Source: a bacterium (GTDB taxonomy: Bacteria; Desulfobacterota; Binatia; HRBIN30; CADEER01). Taken from it: a DNA stretch of 55,298 nucleotides. Below the pieces are notes generated by a model that did no database searches, was not told the origin of the DNA, and saw only the letters and a program-made list of their open reading frames with translations. Location of the stretch: positions 1-55,298 of the forward strand of contig JAUIGL010000041.1 of assembly GCA_030430165.1 (NCBI GenBank). The letters are read 5' to 3'. The translations under genes and the position numbers were made by a program. Position 1 is the stretch's first letter, and every line of letters starts with the position of its first letter. This document shows positions 38,582 to 47,809 of this stretch, in pieces.

Positions 38582-41500
38582 ATGAGATCACTCAATCGAA
38601 TCAGACGGCCTAGCCTACTCGGCGCGGCGATCCTGTTGAGCGCGACCCTCGCGCTTCCGGGTCTCGCTCGCGCCGCCGACCAGGACGGGGACAGCGTCGA
38701 CGACCTCGACGACCTTTGCCCAACCGTCGCCAACATCTGCACCAACTCGGTCTGCACTGAGACCGGGGCGTCGTGCGACGGAACCAATCTCGACTGCGCC
38801 AACAACGACGCCGACGGAGACGGCATCGGCGACGCCTGCGACAACTGTCCGTCCGACTCCAACGCGACCCAGGTCGACGGCGACGGCGACGGAGTCGGCG
38901 ACGCCTGCGACAACTGCGCCGCCGTATCCAACTCCGATCAAGCCAACTCCGACGGCGACTCTATCGGCGACGCCTGCGACAACTGCCCCGTAAACAGCAA
39001 TGGGTCGCAGGCCGACAGCGACGCTGACGGCAACGGGAACGCCTGCGACACTTGCCCGGGCTTCGACGACAACGCCGACGGCGACGGTGACGGCGTGGCC
39101 GACGGCTGCGACGCATGCCCGGGCTCCGACGACGCCGCCGATGGCGATGGCGATGGTATCGCGGACGGATGCGATAATTGCCCCACCACCAGTAACGGCG
39201 GACAGGCGGACGGAGATGGCGACGGCGTCGGCAACGCCTGCGACAATTGTCCGTCCGACTCGAACGCCGGACAGAGCGACGGCGACGGTGACGGCGCCGG
39301 CGACGCTTGCGACGTGTGCCCAGCCGACAACCCCGACGACAGCGATGGCGACGGAGTGTGCGATTCGACTGACAACTGCCCCGCGCAGTCCAATCCCGGA
39401 CAGAACGACGGCGACGGTGACGGAATCGGCAACGCCTGCGACGCTTGCCCCGCAGACGCCGACAACGACGCGGACGGCGACGGCGTCTGTGGAGATGTCG
39501 ACGCGTGCCCCGGCTTCGACGATGCCGTGGACGGCGACGGCGATAGCATCGCCGACGGCTGCGACAACTGTCCCAGCGACAGCAACGGCGGGCAGAGCGA
39601 CACTGATGGCGACGGAGTCGGCAACGCCTGCGACAACTGCACCGCCGACGCCAACTCCGATCAGGCCGACAGCGACAGCGACGGACTCGGTGACGCTTGT
39701 GACGACTGCGCTTCCGACCCCGACAACGACGCCGACGGCGACGGCTTCTGCGCCGACGAGGACAACTGTCCGGAAGATTCCAACCCAACCCAGAGCGACA
39801 CGGACGAAGACGGAATCGGCAACGCCTGCGACAACTGCGCCAGCGTCGCCAACCCCGAGCAGACCAATGGGGACGGAGACTCACGCGGCGACGCCTGCGA
39901 CAACTGCCCGACGGTAGCCGGCAACCAGGTCGATACCGACGGCGACGGCGTCGGTGACATTTGCGACAACTGCCCGAGTATCGACAACCCAGGCCAGGAA
40001 GCGAGCGACGGCGATTCGTTCGGCGACGCTTGCGACAACTGCCCTTCAGACGACAACGAAGGTCAGGAAAACGACGACTCGGACTCCTTGGGCGACGCCT
40101 GTGACAACTGCCCCTCTTCCACCAACGAGGGCCAGGAAGACACCGACGGCGACGGCGAAGGGGACAAGTGCGACGGCGACCGCGACAACGACGGCATCGC
40201 CAACGGCCCCGACAACTGCGACCTGGTCTTCAACCCGGACCAGGGCGATGCCGATGGCGACGGCGACGGCAACGTCTGCGACAACTGCCCGTCACACCCG
40301 AATCCCAGCCAGGCCGACAGCGATGACGACGGCTGGGGCAACGAGTGCGACAACTGCCCGAGCGTCGCAAATCCGACCCAGGCCGATCCCGACGCCGACA
40401 CCTACGGCGAAGCCTGCGACAACTGCCCCGGAGTCTTCAACTTCGGCCAGAGCGACCTCGACGTCGACGGCATCGGGGACTTCTGCGACAACTGCCCGAA
40501 CGACGCCAACGCGCAGCAGGCCGACACCGATACCGACGGCCTGGGCGACATCTGCGACAACTGCGCCTTCGACAGCAATCCGGGTCAGGAAGACTCGGAC
40601 AGCAACGGCCAGGGCGACGTTTGCGACGGCGACATCGACGGCGACGGAGTTCTCAACGTCGTCGACAACTGTCCGACCACGACCAACCCCGGCCAGGGCG
40701 ACGGTGACGACGACGGAGTCGGCAATGCGTGCGACAACTGCTCGAGCACCGAAAACCCGGGCCAAGAGGATGCCGATGCGGACGGCGTAGGCGATGTCTG
40801 CGACAACTGCCCCAACGACGACAGCTCGACCAGCCAGACCGATTCGGATGGGGATGGCGTGGGCGACGTTTGCGACAACTGCATAGCGGTTCCCAACGGG
40901 ACTGCCTCTTCCTTCTGTACCCTCTGTGACGGCGCTCCATGCACGGTTCTGACTGCGTGTACAGCCGACGACCCCTCGCCATGTGGCACAGGTGGTCTCT
41001 GCGACGACCAGGGCGACCTGGACGGAGATACCATCGGCGACCTGTGCGACGCATGTCCCGCCGACGGCGATGCCAACAATGGCGATCAAGACGGCGACAT
41101 GATCTGCAACGGGGGGCTCAACAACCCTTCAGTCGGCGGACTGGGTAGCAACGACAACTGCCCCGACACCGCCAACCCAGGTCAGACGAACAGTGACGGC
41201 GACAGCCTTGGCGACGCATGCGACAACTGCGATACCACCGACAACGAAGACCAGCTCAACAACGACGGTGACGATCACGGCAACGCCTGCGACAACTGCC
41301 CAGACGATGTCAACAACGGGCAGGCCAACAGCGACGGGGACTCACTGGGCAACGCATGTGACAACTGCCCGTCGATGGACAACGAAGATCAGGAGGACCT
41401 GGAGGGTGACGGAATCGGCGACGTCTGCGACTCGGATGCCGACGGAGACGGAGTCGACAACGGCCTCGACAACTGTCCGCTGATCGCGAACGACACCCAG

Positions 41501-42307
41501 GACAACGCCGACGGCGACGACTTCGGCGATGCCTGCGACAACTGCCCCGACGTGTCCAACAACGGACAGGTCAACAACGACGGGGACACCCTGGGAGATG
41601 CTTGCGACAACTGCCCGGACACCTCGAACCAGAGCCAGACGAACAACGACGGCGACGGGCTCGGCGATGCCTGCGACAACTGCAACTTCGACACCAACCC
41701 GACCCAAGACGACGGGGACGCGGACGGTGTCGGCGATGCATGTGACAACTGCGACACCGTCCCCAACGCCAACCAGGCAGACAACGACTCCGACGGTTTG
41801 GGCAACTCCTGCGACACCTGCCCGAACGCCGCCGATCCGAGCGATGTGGACGGCGACAGCGACGGCATCGGCGATGCCTGTGACAACTGTCCGACGGACG
41901 TAAACCCGTCCCAGGACGACCGAGACGCGAACGGAGTCGGCGACCTGTGCCAATGCGAGCCGCTGATCCCCGGCACGTTCGACATCGCGGTATGCCACGC
42001 CTTCGAGTCGGCCGGCTGCATCAAGCAGCAGCCGGGTGACGAGGGGACGGTCAAGCGTTGGTCGAAACGGATCGCGCGCTTCGACCGCAAGCTCTCGCGG
42101 GCACGCGACCTGCTAATCCTCAGGGATCGTCCCGACCGAGCGACCAAAGTGCTGCAGCGTTCCGTGCTGCGGCGGCTCGATCGGTTCATCAGCCGCGTGC
42201 CTAGAGATGCGGAACGCAACAAGATCAACGACGCGACCAAAGACAAGATCATCGGCGAGATGGAACGTCTGAAGGCAGACGTCGAATCAATCGTCGACGG
42301 TATCTGA
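38582..42307 (+). CDS. Giant thrombospondin type 3 repeat protein
   Basis: A 1241-residue product starting at an ATG with AGGAGGGGG just upstream, and a signal peptide ending LPGLARA. Residues about 35-1120 are some 42 thrombospondin type 3 repeats of the DxDGDGxGDACDNCPxxxNxxQ form. These bind calcium through Asp-rich loops and are linked by one Cys pair per unit. One break near residue 780 carries a Cys-rich insert (SSFCTLCDGAPCTVLTACTADD). The last 115 residues are a different, basic helical domain (VKRWSKRIARFDRKLSRARDLLIL ... AERNKINDATKDKIIGEMERLK). Likely a long calcium-stiffened extracellular rod with a C-terminal helical foot. A TlpA-like gene follows. Confidence 0.9.
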   Translation: MRSLNRIRRPSLLGAAILLSATLALPGLARAADQDGDSVDDLDDLCPTVANICTNSVCTETGASCDGTNLDCANNDADGDGIGDACDNCPSDSNATQVDGDGDGVGDACDNCAAVSNSDQANSDGDSIGDACDNCPVNSNGSQADSDADGNGNACDTCPGFDDNADGDGDGVADGCDACPGSDDAADGDGDGIADGCDNCPTTSNGGQADGDGDGVGNACDNCPSDSNAGQSDGDGDGAGDACDVCPADNPDDSDGDGVCDSTDNCPAQSNPGQNDGDGDGIGNACDACPADADNDADGDGVCGDVDACPGFDDAVDGDGDSIADGCDNCPSDSNGGQSDTDGDGVGNACDNCTADANSDQADSDSDGLGDACDDCASDPDNDADGDGFCADEDNCPEDSNPTQSDTDEDGIGNACDNCASVANPEQTNGDGDSRGDACDNCPTVAGNQVDTDGDGVGDICDNCPSIDNPGQEASDGDSFGDACDNCPSDDNEGQENDDSDSLGDACDNCPSSTNEGQEDTDGDGEGDKCDGDRDNDGIANGPDNCDLVFNPDQGDADGDGDGNVCDNCPSHPNPSQADSDDDGWGNECDNCPSVANPTQADPDADTYGEACDNCPGVFNFGQSDLDVDGIGDFCDNCPNDANAQQADTDTDGLGDICDNCAFDSNPGQEDSDSNGQGDVCDGDIDGDGVLNVVDNCPTTTNPGQGDGDDDGVGNACDNCSSTENPGQEDADADGVGDVCDNCPNDDSSTSQTDSDGDGVGDVCDNCIAVPNGTASSFCTLCDGAPCTVLTACTADDPSPCGTGGLCDDQGDLDGDTIGDLCDACPADGDANNGDQDGDMICNGGLNNPSVGGLGSNDNCPDTANPGQTNSDGDSLGDACDNCDTTDNEDQLNNDGDDHGNACDNCPDDVNNGQANSDGDSLGNACDNCPSMDNEDQEDLEGDGIGDVCDSDADGDGVDNGLDNCPLIANDTQDNADGDDFGDACDNCPDVSNNGQVNNDGDTLGDACDNCPDTSNQSQTNNDGDGLGDACDNCNFDTNPTQDDGDADGVGDACDNCDTVPNANQADNDSDGLGNSCDTCPNAADPSDVDGDSDGIGDACDNCPTDVNPSQDDRDANGVGDLCQCEPLIPGTFDIAVCHAFESAGCIKQQPGDEGTVKRWSKRIARFDRKLSRARDLLILRDRPDRATKVLQRSVLRRLDRFISRVPRDAERNKINDATKDKIIGEMERLKADVESIVDGI

Positions 42308-42320
42308 GGTCGAAACACCA

Positions 42321-42352
42321 GTGGCGGCGGGAGCTTGCGCTCCCGCCGCCAC
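42321..42352 (+). terminator. Strong hairpin after the TSP3 gene
   Basis: GTGGCGGCGGGAGC pairs perfectly with GCTCCCGCCGCCAC around TTGC, 13 bases after the stop. There is no U-tract, so it may be an attenuator or mRNA 3'-end protector before the TlpA gene. Confidence 0.55.
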
Positions 42353-42391
42353 GCATCACCCAAAATCCGACAGGGGAACTTCTCGACAACC

Positions 42392-43330
42392 ATGCACCCT
42401 TACACGAAAAAACTCGTACTCGCCGGTTTCGCCTTGACCCTGCTAGCCGAGCCCGGGATTGCCACACACCACACGGATCAGCACCGGAAGTTCGAACGAG
42501 CGCATTCGCTGTTCCAGCAGGGCCGCAAGCTCCAACACTTGCATCGCAACACCACCGATTCGAGGGACAAGCTACGCGCGGCGTACCGAGAGTACCGCGC
42601 CGCTCTCGAGGCAGACCCCAACGGCGAGCTCGCGCCGCGTGCACTCTACATGTCCGGCTCGACCAAGCTCTTTCTCGACGAACCGACCGCGGCCATCGAA
42701 ATCTACGCGGAGTTGGCCGACCGCTACCCGAACGACCGCTACTACGTAGCCAAAGCGCTGCTGAAAAAGGCGTCGATCGAGAAGAACGAGCTCGAAAGCG
42801 AGGCCGCCCGACGGACGATGGCCCGCTACCACGAAGAGTTCCCAAACGGAGGACCGCAAGCGCTTCGCAAGGAGACACAGCGGATCGAACGGTCGCTGCG
42901 GGTGATCGGCACCAAGGCCCCGCCAATGGCCGCGTCACGCTGGTTCAACCGCGAGGATCAGGACCGCTCAGGCCCCACGCTCGTCTACTTCTGGGCGACG
43001 TGGTGTCCGAACTGCAAGAAGGAGGTCCCCTACATCAACGACCTGTGGGGCCGCTACCAAGACACGTCGCTACGCCTGGTCGGGGTCACCAACAACACCC
43101 GAGGGCAGACTGATCAAACGGTCGAATCGTACATCCAGACCAACGCATTCAGATTCCCCATCGCCATCGACGCCGACGGCCTTACGTCGCGAGCGTTCAG
43201 CGCGGCATCCGTGCCGACCGCGGCAATCGTCGATGGATCCGGCGTCGTCCTCTGGCACGATCACCCCGCCGCCCTGAGCGACGGAGTGATCGATCGCGTG
43301 CTCGCTGGGCGCCGCGCAGGGGGAGCGTGA
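42392..43330 (+). CDS. TlpA-like thioredoxin-fold protein with N-terminal TPR-like region
   Basis: A 312-residue product. The start at 42392 gives a signal peptide (MHPYTKKLVLAGFALTLLAEPGIA). Residues about 30-165 form helical repeats like a TPR pair (AHSLFQQGRKLQ, YREYRAALEADPNGELAPRAL, AIEIYAELADRYPNDRYYVAKALL). The C-terminal part is a redoxin domain with VYFWATWCPNCKKEVPYIN, catalytic CPNC at 205-208, and a cis-Pro region ASVPTAAIVDG. Probably a periplasmic thiol-disulfide reductase. Its position after the Cys-rich TSP3 gene suggests a role in folding that protein, which is inference. Confidence 0.82.
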   Translation: MHPYTKKLVLAGFALTLLAEPGIATHHTDQHRKFERAHSLFQQGRKLQHLHRNTTDSRDKLRAAYREYRAALEADPNGELAPRALYMSGSTKLFLDEPTAAIEIYAELADRYPNDRYYVAKALLKKASIEKNELESEAARRTMARYHEEFPNGGPQALRKETQRIERSLRVIGTKAPPMAASRWFNREDQDRSGPTLVYFWATWCPNCKKEVPYINDLWGRYQDTSLRLVGVTNNTRGQTDQTVESYIQTNAFRFPIAIDADGLTSRAFSAASVPTAAIVDGSGVVLWHDHPAALSDGVIDRVLAGRRAGGA

Positions 43331-43358
43331 TACGCGAGCTGAGCCCTGCTCGGCGACG

Positions 43359-44906
43359 TCAGCCGTCGCTGTCGCACTTCGTCGACGGGAAAGGGATCTT
43401 GAAGGTCATCGCCGACTTCTCCGACTTGCTCGTCGTCGTGCTCTTGCAGGAGCAATTGAAGAAATTGCAGCTCGCATCGCTGGCGAGTGAACCGGTGCCG
43501 TAGAGATTGCTCCAGGTGGTTCCCATCTCGGCGTCGAAGGTTACCGTGATATCGAAGGTATCGCCGACACGGGTGTCAGCCGCTGCCTGCCAGTAGGTAC
43601 TGGTGACGACGTCCGAAAACTTGCCGTTCGGAGTCTGACCGTTCTGCGGGTCGCCCATCTTGAAGGCTTTGCAGGTACCCGACGTGCCGGCTGTCTGCAC
43701 GTGATTCGTGCACCCACCGGACACCTCCTCGCCCGCAGTACAATACTCGTACTTCCAGAACGCATTCTCCGTGTTGTCGATATTTCCCGCTTCGATCTGC
43801 AACGGCGGAACCGTTGACGTCACAGTGTTGGTCCATGAGGCGCCGATGCGAATGCCTCCACTCGGCCCCATCGCCGAGACGTTCACGGTGCCACCGATGT
43901 TGAACGCAAAGCCGGACATGTACGACGTCGTCGTGCCTTGCGTTCCTCCCGGGGCAGCGTTGATTTGCAAAACGGTGCCGGTGGTCGGCGCTTCCATGTC
44001 CAGGCGATAGAACAGCGGATAGTTGATGTAGCGGCACAAGTTGAGATCCTCGACCGGGAACGCCGATGCCGCACACCACTTCTTGCCATTCTCCCATCCC
44101 GGATTGTCGTCCAGGTTCGCCGTCTGGAAGCGAGCCTGGGTCGGTGTCCAGTCGGCTTCGGCGGTGACCACGTAGCGGTCAGTCCCGTCCAGGCAGGCGT
44201 GCAGAGCGAAGACGTTGACCAGCGTATTGTAAATCCCCCAGTAGCCATTCTGCGCCAGAGTGGTCGTCTGCAGGGGAGCGTTCTGCCACGACACCGGCCC
44301 GTCGTCGCCAAGGTCGTCCACCGGCGCCCTGCCGATCGTCGACAACTCTCCGACGACGACGTCTGTCGCCCGATCGAGCGCCGCCGCGTCGTCGTTCTCG
44401 AGCCCGAGCGGGCTCTTACGCGGATCGGTCAGGATCGTCGCCGTCGGAACGTGGCCGTGACGACGCAGCGTGTACGCCATCACCGTTGGCTCCGTCTCCG
44501 AGTCGTATGCCAGACCTTCGCCGACGATGTCGTGCAGCGCGGCGATGTGCTCGAGATCGGCGTCGAGCAGGGTGACCGTGTAACCCGCATCGTACGAGGC
44601 CTGGATCGCTGCCGCCTCCTCCTGCAGCAGGTTCGCAACGGTCTCCCCCTGCAAGAGGATCGCGGTCTCCGCTTCGTCCGACGACTCGGTCAGCACGACC
44701 CGACCGTTGATGCCATCGGCCAGGACGCTGTCGATCTCGCCCAACTGCCGGACCGTCGCGGGAGCACCCGAATCGTCCGAACCGCAGCCACAGATTGCTC
44801 CCAAGACCAAGAGCCCCGCGGTGAGACCGCGCAGGGAGCCTAGCCCGCGCCCCCACCCGCCGCCGATTCGTCGCGTCCGCCGCTTGTTATTCAGATAGTC
44901 ACTCAT
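43359..44906 (-). CDS. Putative lipoprotein, unknown function
   Basis: A 515-residue product with a start at 44906 and a lipoprotein-like signal (LTAGLLVLGAICGCGSDDSG). Residues about 45-190 are rich in acidic and small residues and look globular. The C-terminal half has an alternating polar/hydrophobic stretch (TTTSYMSGFAFNIGGTVNV, SGGIRIGASWTNTVTSTVPPLQI) distantly reminiscent of beta-pore-forming leukocidin-like proteins. Several cysteines cluster near the end (CNFFNCSCK). I do not recognise the family with confidence. It is convergent with the TlpA-like gene, 28 bases away. Confidence 0.65.
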   Translation of the reverse strand: MSDYLNNKRRTRRIGGGWGRGLGSLRGLTAGLLVLGAICGCGSDDSGAPATVRQLGEIDSVLADGINGRVVLTESSDEAETAILLQGETVANLLQEEAAAIQASYDAGYTVTLLDADLEHIAALHDIVGEGLAYDSETEPTVMAYTLRRHGHVPTATILTDPRKSPLGLENDDAAALDRATDVVVGELSTIGRAPVDDLGDDGPVSWQNAPLQTTTLAQNGYWGIYNTLVNVFALHACLDGTDRYVVTAEADWTPTQARFQTANLDDNPGWENGKKWCAASAFPVEDLNLCRYINYPLFYRLDMEAPTTGTVLQINAAPGGTQGTTTSYMSGFAFNIGGTVNVSAMGPSGGIRIGASWTNTVTSTVPPLQIEAGNIDNTENAFWKYEYCTAGEEVSGGCTNHVQTAGTSGTCKAFKMGDPQNGQTPNGKFSDVVTSTYWQAAADTRVGDTFDITVTFDAEMGTTWSNLYGTGSLASDASCNFFNCSCKSTTTSKSEKSAMTFKIPFPSTKCDSDG

Positions 44907-45002
44907 CGCTAAACCCTGCCACATCACCAGCGGCTTGTGTACCAAAATTGCCGGATCGGCCCTGGAGAGCGGGTGGCTCTCAGGATGATCGCCGGCGCGG
45001 GT

Positions 45003-45797
45003 CTAGTTGGAAGGCCCACACGGCCCGAGGTCGACCAAGTAGGGCCGATCGGAAACCGCCGTGTCTCGAACGACGCGGACCTCTACACCGAACACCTCGC
45101 CGACGACCTCACGCCCGAGAACCTCCGCGGGCGGGCCATAGGCCGCTGGCTCTCCGTCGCGTAGGACCAGCACGCGGTCCGTGTAGCGCGCCGCCAGGTT
45201 GAGGTCGTGCAACACTACGAGAACCGCGGTGCCGCGGCCGGCGAAGTCGCGCGCGGTCGCCAGCACACGGTGTTGGTGACGGATATCGAGCGCCGCGGTC
45301 GGTTCGTCGAGCAACAGGTAGCGCGCGCCCCCGTCTTCCCAGATCTGCGCCAAGGCGCGCGCGAGCTGGACGCGCTGTTGCTCGCCCCCCGACAGTTTCT
45401 GGAAGGCGCGAGCCGCCAGATGCAGAGCGCCCACCTCCTCGAGAGCGGCCTGCGCAATTTCGTAATCGGAGAGAGATCGGCCGGCACCGCTGTGAGGAGT
45501 CCGTCCCAGCAGCACCACCTCAATCGCCGAGAATCCGAACGACAGCGCGCTCGACTGGAGAAGCGCCGAACGGCGCCGCGCCAGCTGCACCTGGTTCCAT
45601 GCGTCCAGCGGGCGCCCCCCCACCGAGATTCGGCCGAGGCAGGAACGATAACCGGCGACGGCACCGAGCAGCGTGGACTTGCCGGCCCCATTGGGTCCGA
45701 TCAAGCCGACGACTTCACCCACCCCAACCTGAAACGACACGCCGGCGACCAGAGGGCGACGTCCGGCGATCACGGTGACGTCGCGCACGTCGATCAT
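45003..45797 (-). CDS. hmuV: Heme ABC transporter ATP-binding protein
   Basis: A 264-residue ABC ATPase that powers import of heme from periplasm to cytoplasm. Walker A GPNGAGKS is at about 34-41, the signature is LSGGEQQRVQLARALAQ, Walker B is YLLLDEPTAALD and the switch histidine is in VVLHDLNLAARY. The ATG directly follows the stop of the permease gene (TGA-ATG), so the subunits are coupled. Family assignment to heme rather than cobalamin or siderophore comes from the neighbouring HmuT and heme oxygenase. Confidence 0.92.
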   Translation of the reverse strand: MIDVRDVTVIAGRRPLVAGVSFQVGVGEVVGLIGPNGAGKSTLLGAVAGYRSCLGRISVGGRPLDAWNQVQLARRRSALLQSSALSFGFSAIEVVLLGRTPHSGAGRSLSDYEIAQAALEEVGALHLAARAFQKLSGGEQQRVQLARALAQIWEDGGARYLLLDEPTAALDIRHQHRVLATARDFAGRGTAVLVVLHDLNLAARYTDRVLVLRDGEPAAYGPPAEVLGREVVGEVFGVEVRVVRDTAVSDRPYLVDLGPCGPSN

Positions 45798-46886
45798 TCA
45801 AACCCAGCCGGTGTCGCCACGACGCGACAGCATCCAGAGGAAGAAAGGCGCCCCCGCCGCTGCGGTGAAGGTTCCGATCGGCATCTCTGCCGGCGCCGCC
45901 ACGGTCCGGCTGAGAAGGTCGGCAAGGAGGAGACAGCTCGCCCCCCAGATCGGAGCTGCGGGAAGCAGGCTGCGGTGGTCCGGACCGAGTGCGAGGCGAA
46001 TCAGATGCGGCACTACCAACCCGACGAAACCGATCACGCCGGTCATGGAAACCGCCGCGCCGACCGCGAGCGCGGACAACAAGATGACCTGGCGTTTCAG
46101 GCGCTCGGGGTCGACACCTAGCAGGTGCGCGTCGTTCTCCCCGAGAAGGAGCGCGTTGAGAGCCCCCCCCAACCGCGGCAGCAAGAACACACTGGGCGTC
46201 ATCAACAGCGCCGCCACCCAGACCTTGGGCCAGGTGGCACCACCGAGGCTGCCCAGGCTCCAGAACGTGATGTCGCGAAGCTGGGCGTCATCGGCCAGGA
46301 AAACGAGAAACCCGGTGATGGCGCCGGCCAGCGCGTTGATCGCGATTCCAGCGAGCAACATCGTCGATACCACCGTGCCGCTCTCGCGCCGAGCCAGCCG
46401 CACGATCACCCAGGTCGTTGCCGTACCACCCAGGAATCCGGCCAGCGGCAGCAACCAGATCTCCAGACCGGAGAAACTGCCGAGCAAGCGCGGCCCGACG
46501 ACGATCGCCGTCGCCGTTGCCGCCGCCGCTCCGGCCGACACACCGATCAACCCGGGATCTGCCAATGGGTTGCGGAACACGCCCTGGATCGCCGCTCCCG
46601 AGCTCGCCAACGCCGCCCCCACCAAGCCGCACAACAGGACGCGCGGCAGGCGGATCGCCATCAACACACTCTCCTGAACCGACTCGTGGGTCCAACCAAA
46701 CGGCTGCCAGCCGAGCCCGGCGGCCGCGATCGACACCAGCTCGCTCGGTCGAATCGCAACCGCTCCCAAGCCCAGCGACGCCACGATGCACGCGGCAAGC
46801 ACCAATACCCCCACGGTCCACCGAGTCGGAGTGGGGATGCCGTGCAGCTCCGCACCACCGAACAGATCGCCAGTCGCCTCCCTCAT
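45798..46886 (-). CDS. hmuU: Heme ABC transporter permease (FecCD family)
   Basis: A 362-residue integral membrane protein with about ten helices. It has the FecCD hallmarks RLPRVLLCGLVGAALASSGAAIQGVFRNPLADPGLIGVSAGA, then TGVIGFVGLVVPHLIRLALGPDHRSLLP near the end. It forms the homodimeric channel for heme with HmuV. The start overlaps the hmuT stop by four bases (ATGA at 46883-46886). Confidence 0.93.
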   Translation of the reverse strand: MREATGDLFGGAELHGIPTPTRWTVGVLVLAACIVASLGLGAVAIRPSELVSIAAAGLGWQPFGWTHESVQESVLMAIRLPRVLLCGLVGAALASSGAAIQGVFRNPLADPGLIGVSAGAAAATATAIVVGPRLLGSFSGLEIWLLPLAGFLGGTATTWVIVRLARRESGTVVSTMLLAGIAINALAGAITGFLVFLADDAQLRDITFWSLGSLGGATWPKVWVAALLMTPSVFLLPRLGGALNALLLGENDAHLLGVDPERLKRQVILLSALAVGAAVSMTGVIGFVGLVVPHLIRLALGPDHRSLLPAAPIWGASCLLLADLLSRTVAAPAEMPIGTFTAAAGAPFFLWMLSRRGDTGWV

Positions 46887-47743
46887 TGCGACGCTACATC
46901 CACCTTGCGCAACTCACGCGCCAGATCCGCCACGGCCTTCCCTGTTCGCGGCCCGAAGCCGAGCAAGTAGAGATCGTCCATCACGATCACCCGTTGCCCG
47001 CGCCCGGCACGAGTCTGCGCCACGCCCGGCAGCGCGAGCACGGCCTTGCTCCCGCCCAGGCTCTCCACCCCGCGCGCCAGCATCAGCACGACATCCGGGT
47101 CGGCAACGACCGTGGCCTCCGCGGTCATCGGCTTGAAGCCCTCGTGGCCGGCACCCGCATTGACGCCACCCGCGAGATCGATCATCGAGTGCGCCGGAGT
47201 GTCTCGGCCAGCGACGAGCAGGGTCCCCGCTCCGCGCGCGTACACGAAGAGCACGCGCGGTGCTGGGTCGAGGTCGGTGAGCGGCTGCGCATCGCGCAGG
47301 TCGTCATCGAGGTTGCCGACCAGGGTTCTGGCCTGCCGGGGGCGCTCGAGCACACCCGCCACCTCGTCGATCTTCGCCTTGGCACCGGCGATGCTGGCCT
47401 CCTCTTCGACCAACGTGACCTCGACACCGGAGTCGCGGATCTGCTGCAGCGCCACCGGCGGACCAGCATCTTGGCTTGCGATCAGCCGCGTCGGCCGAAG
47501 CGAGAGAACCCCCTCGGCCGACAGAGCGCGGGCGTAGCCAACCTTGGCTTGCTTCTGCGCCGCCTCGGGGTAGACGCTCGACGTATCTGAGCCGACCACG
47601 GCATCGCCGAGCCCCAGCGCGAAGACGATCTCGGTGATCGCGCCACCCACCGTCACGATGCGCTCTTCACCCGCCGGTGCCCCCGAAGCCAGGACAGCGG
47701 CCAAACAACCTACCAACAGAGCATTTCGATACGATTTCTTCAT
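46883..47743 (-). CDS. hmuT: Periplasmic heme-binding protein
   Basis: A 286-residue substrate-binding protein with signal peptide (MKKSYRNALLVGCLAAVLASGAPAG). It follows the HmuT/ChuT pattern: GGAITEIVFALGLGDAVVGSDTSSVYPEAA, VGYARALSAEGVLSLRPTRLIAS, and a late FGPRTGKAVADLARELR. Its tyrosine in the VGYAR block is the kind used as axial heme ligand in this family. AGGAG precedes the ATG. It delivers heme to HmuUV. Confidence 0.92.
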   Translation of the reverse strand: MKKSYRNALLVGCLAAVLASGAPAGEERIVTVGGAITEIVFALGLGDAVVGSDTSSVYPEAAQKQAKVGYARALSAEGVLSLRPTRLIASQDAGPPVALQQIRDSGVEVTLVEEEASIAGAKAKIDEVAGVLERPRQARTLVGNLDDDLRDAQPLTDLDPAPRVLFVYARGAGTLLVAGRDTPAHSMIDLAGGVNAGAGHEGFKPMTAEATVVADPDVVLMLARGVESLGGSKAVLALPGVAQTRAGRGQRVIVMDDLYLLGFGPRTGKAVADLARELRKVDVASQ

Positions 47744-47809
47744 TCCAGCATTCTCCTGACTGACTAGCGAAATGAGCTCATTCCCAGCGCCGCGCGAGCG
47801 CGGCGCCCC

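Noticed and set aside
38040..38585. 181-residue plus-strand frame before the TSP3 gene
   Set aside because: No ribosome site, Arg/Gly-rich composition, and it overlaps the true start; likely leader DNA.
38582..42307. Dense DNA repeats read as a CRISPR or satellite
   Set aside because: The repetition follows codons of the TSP3 protein repeats in one long frame with a good start and signal peptide.
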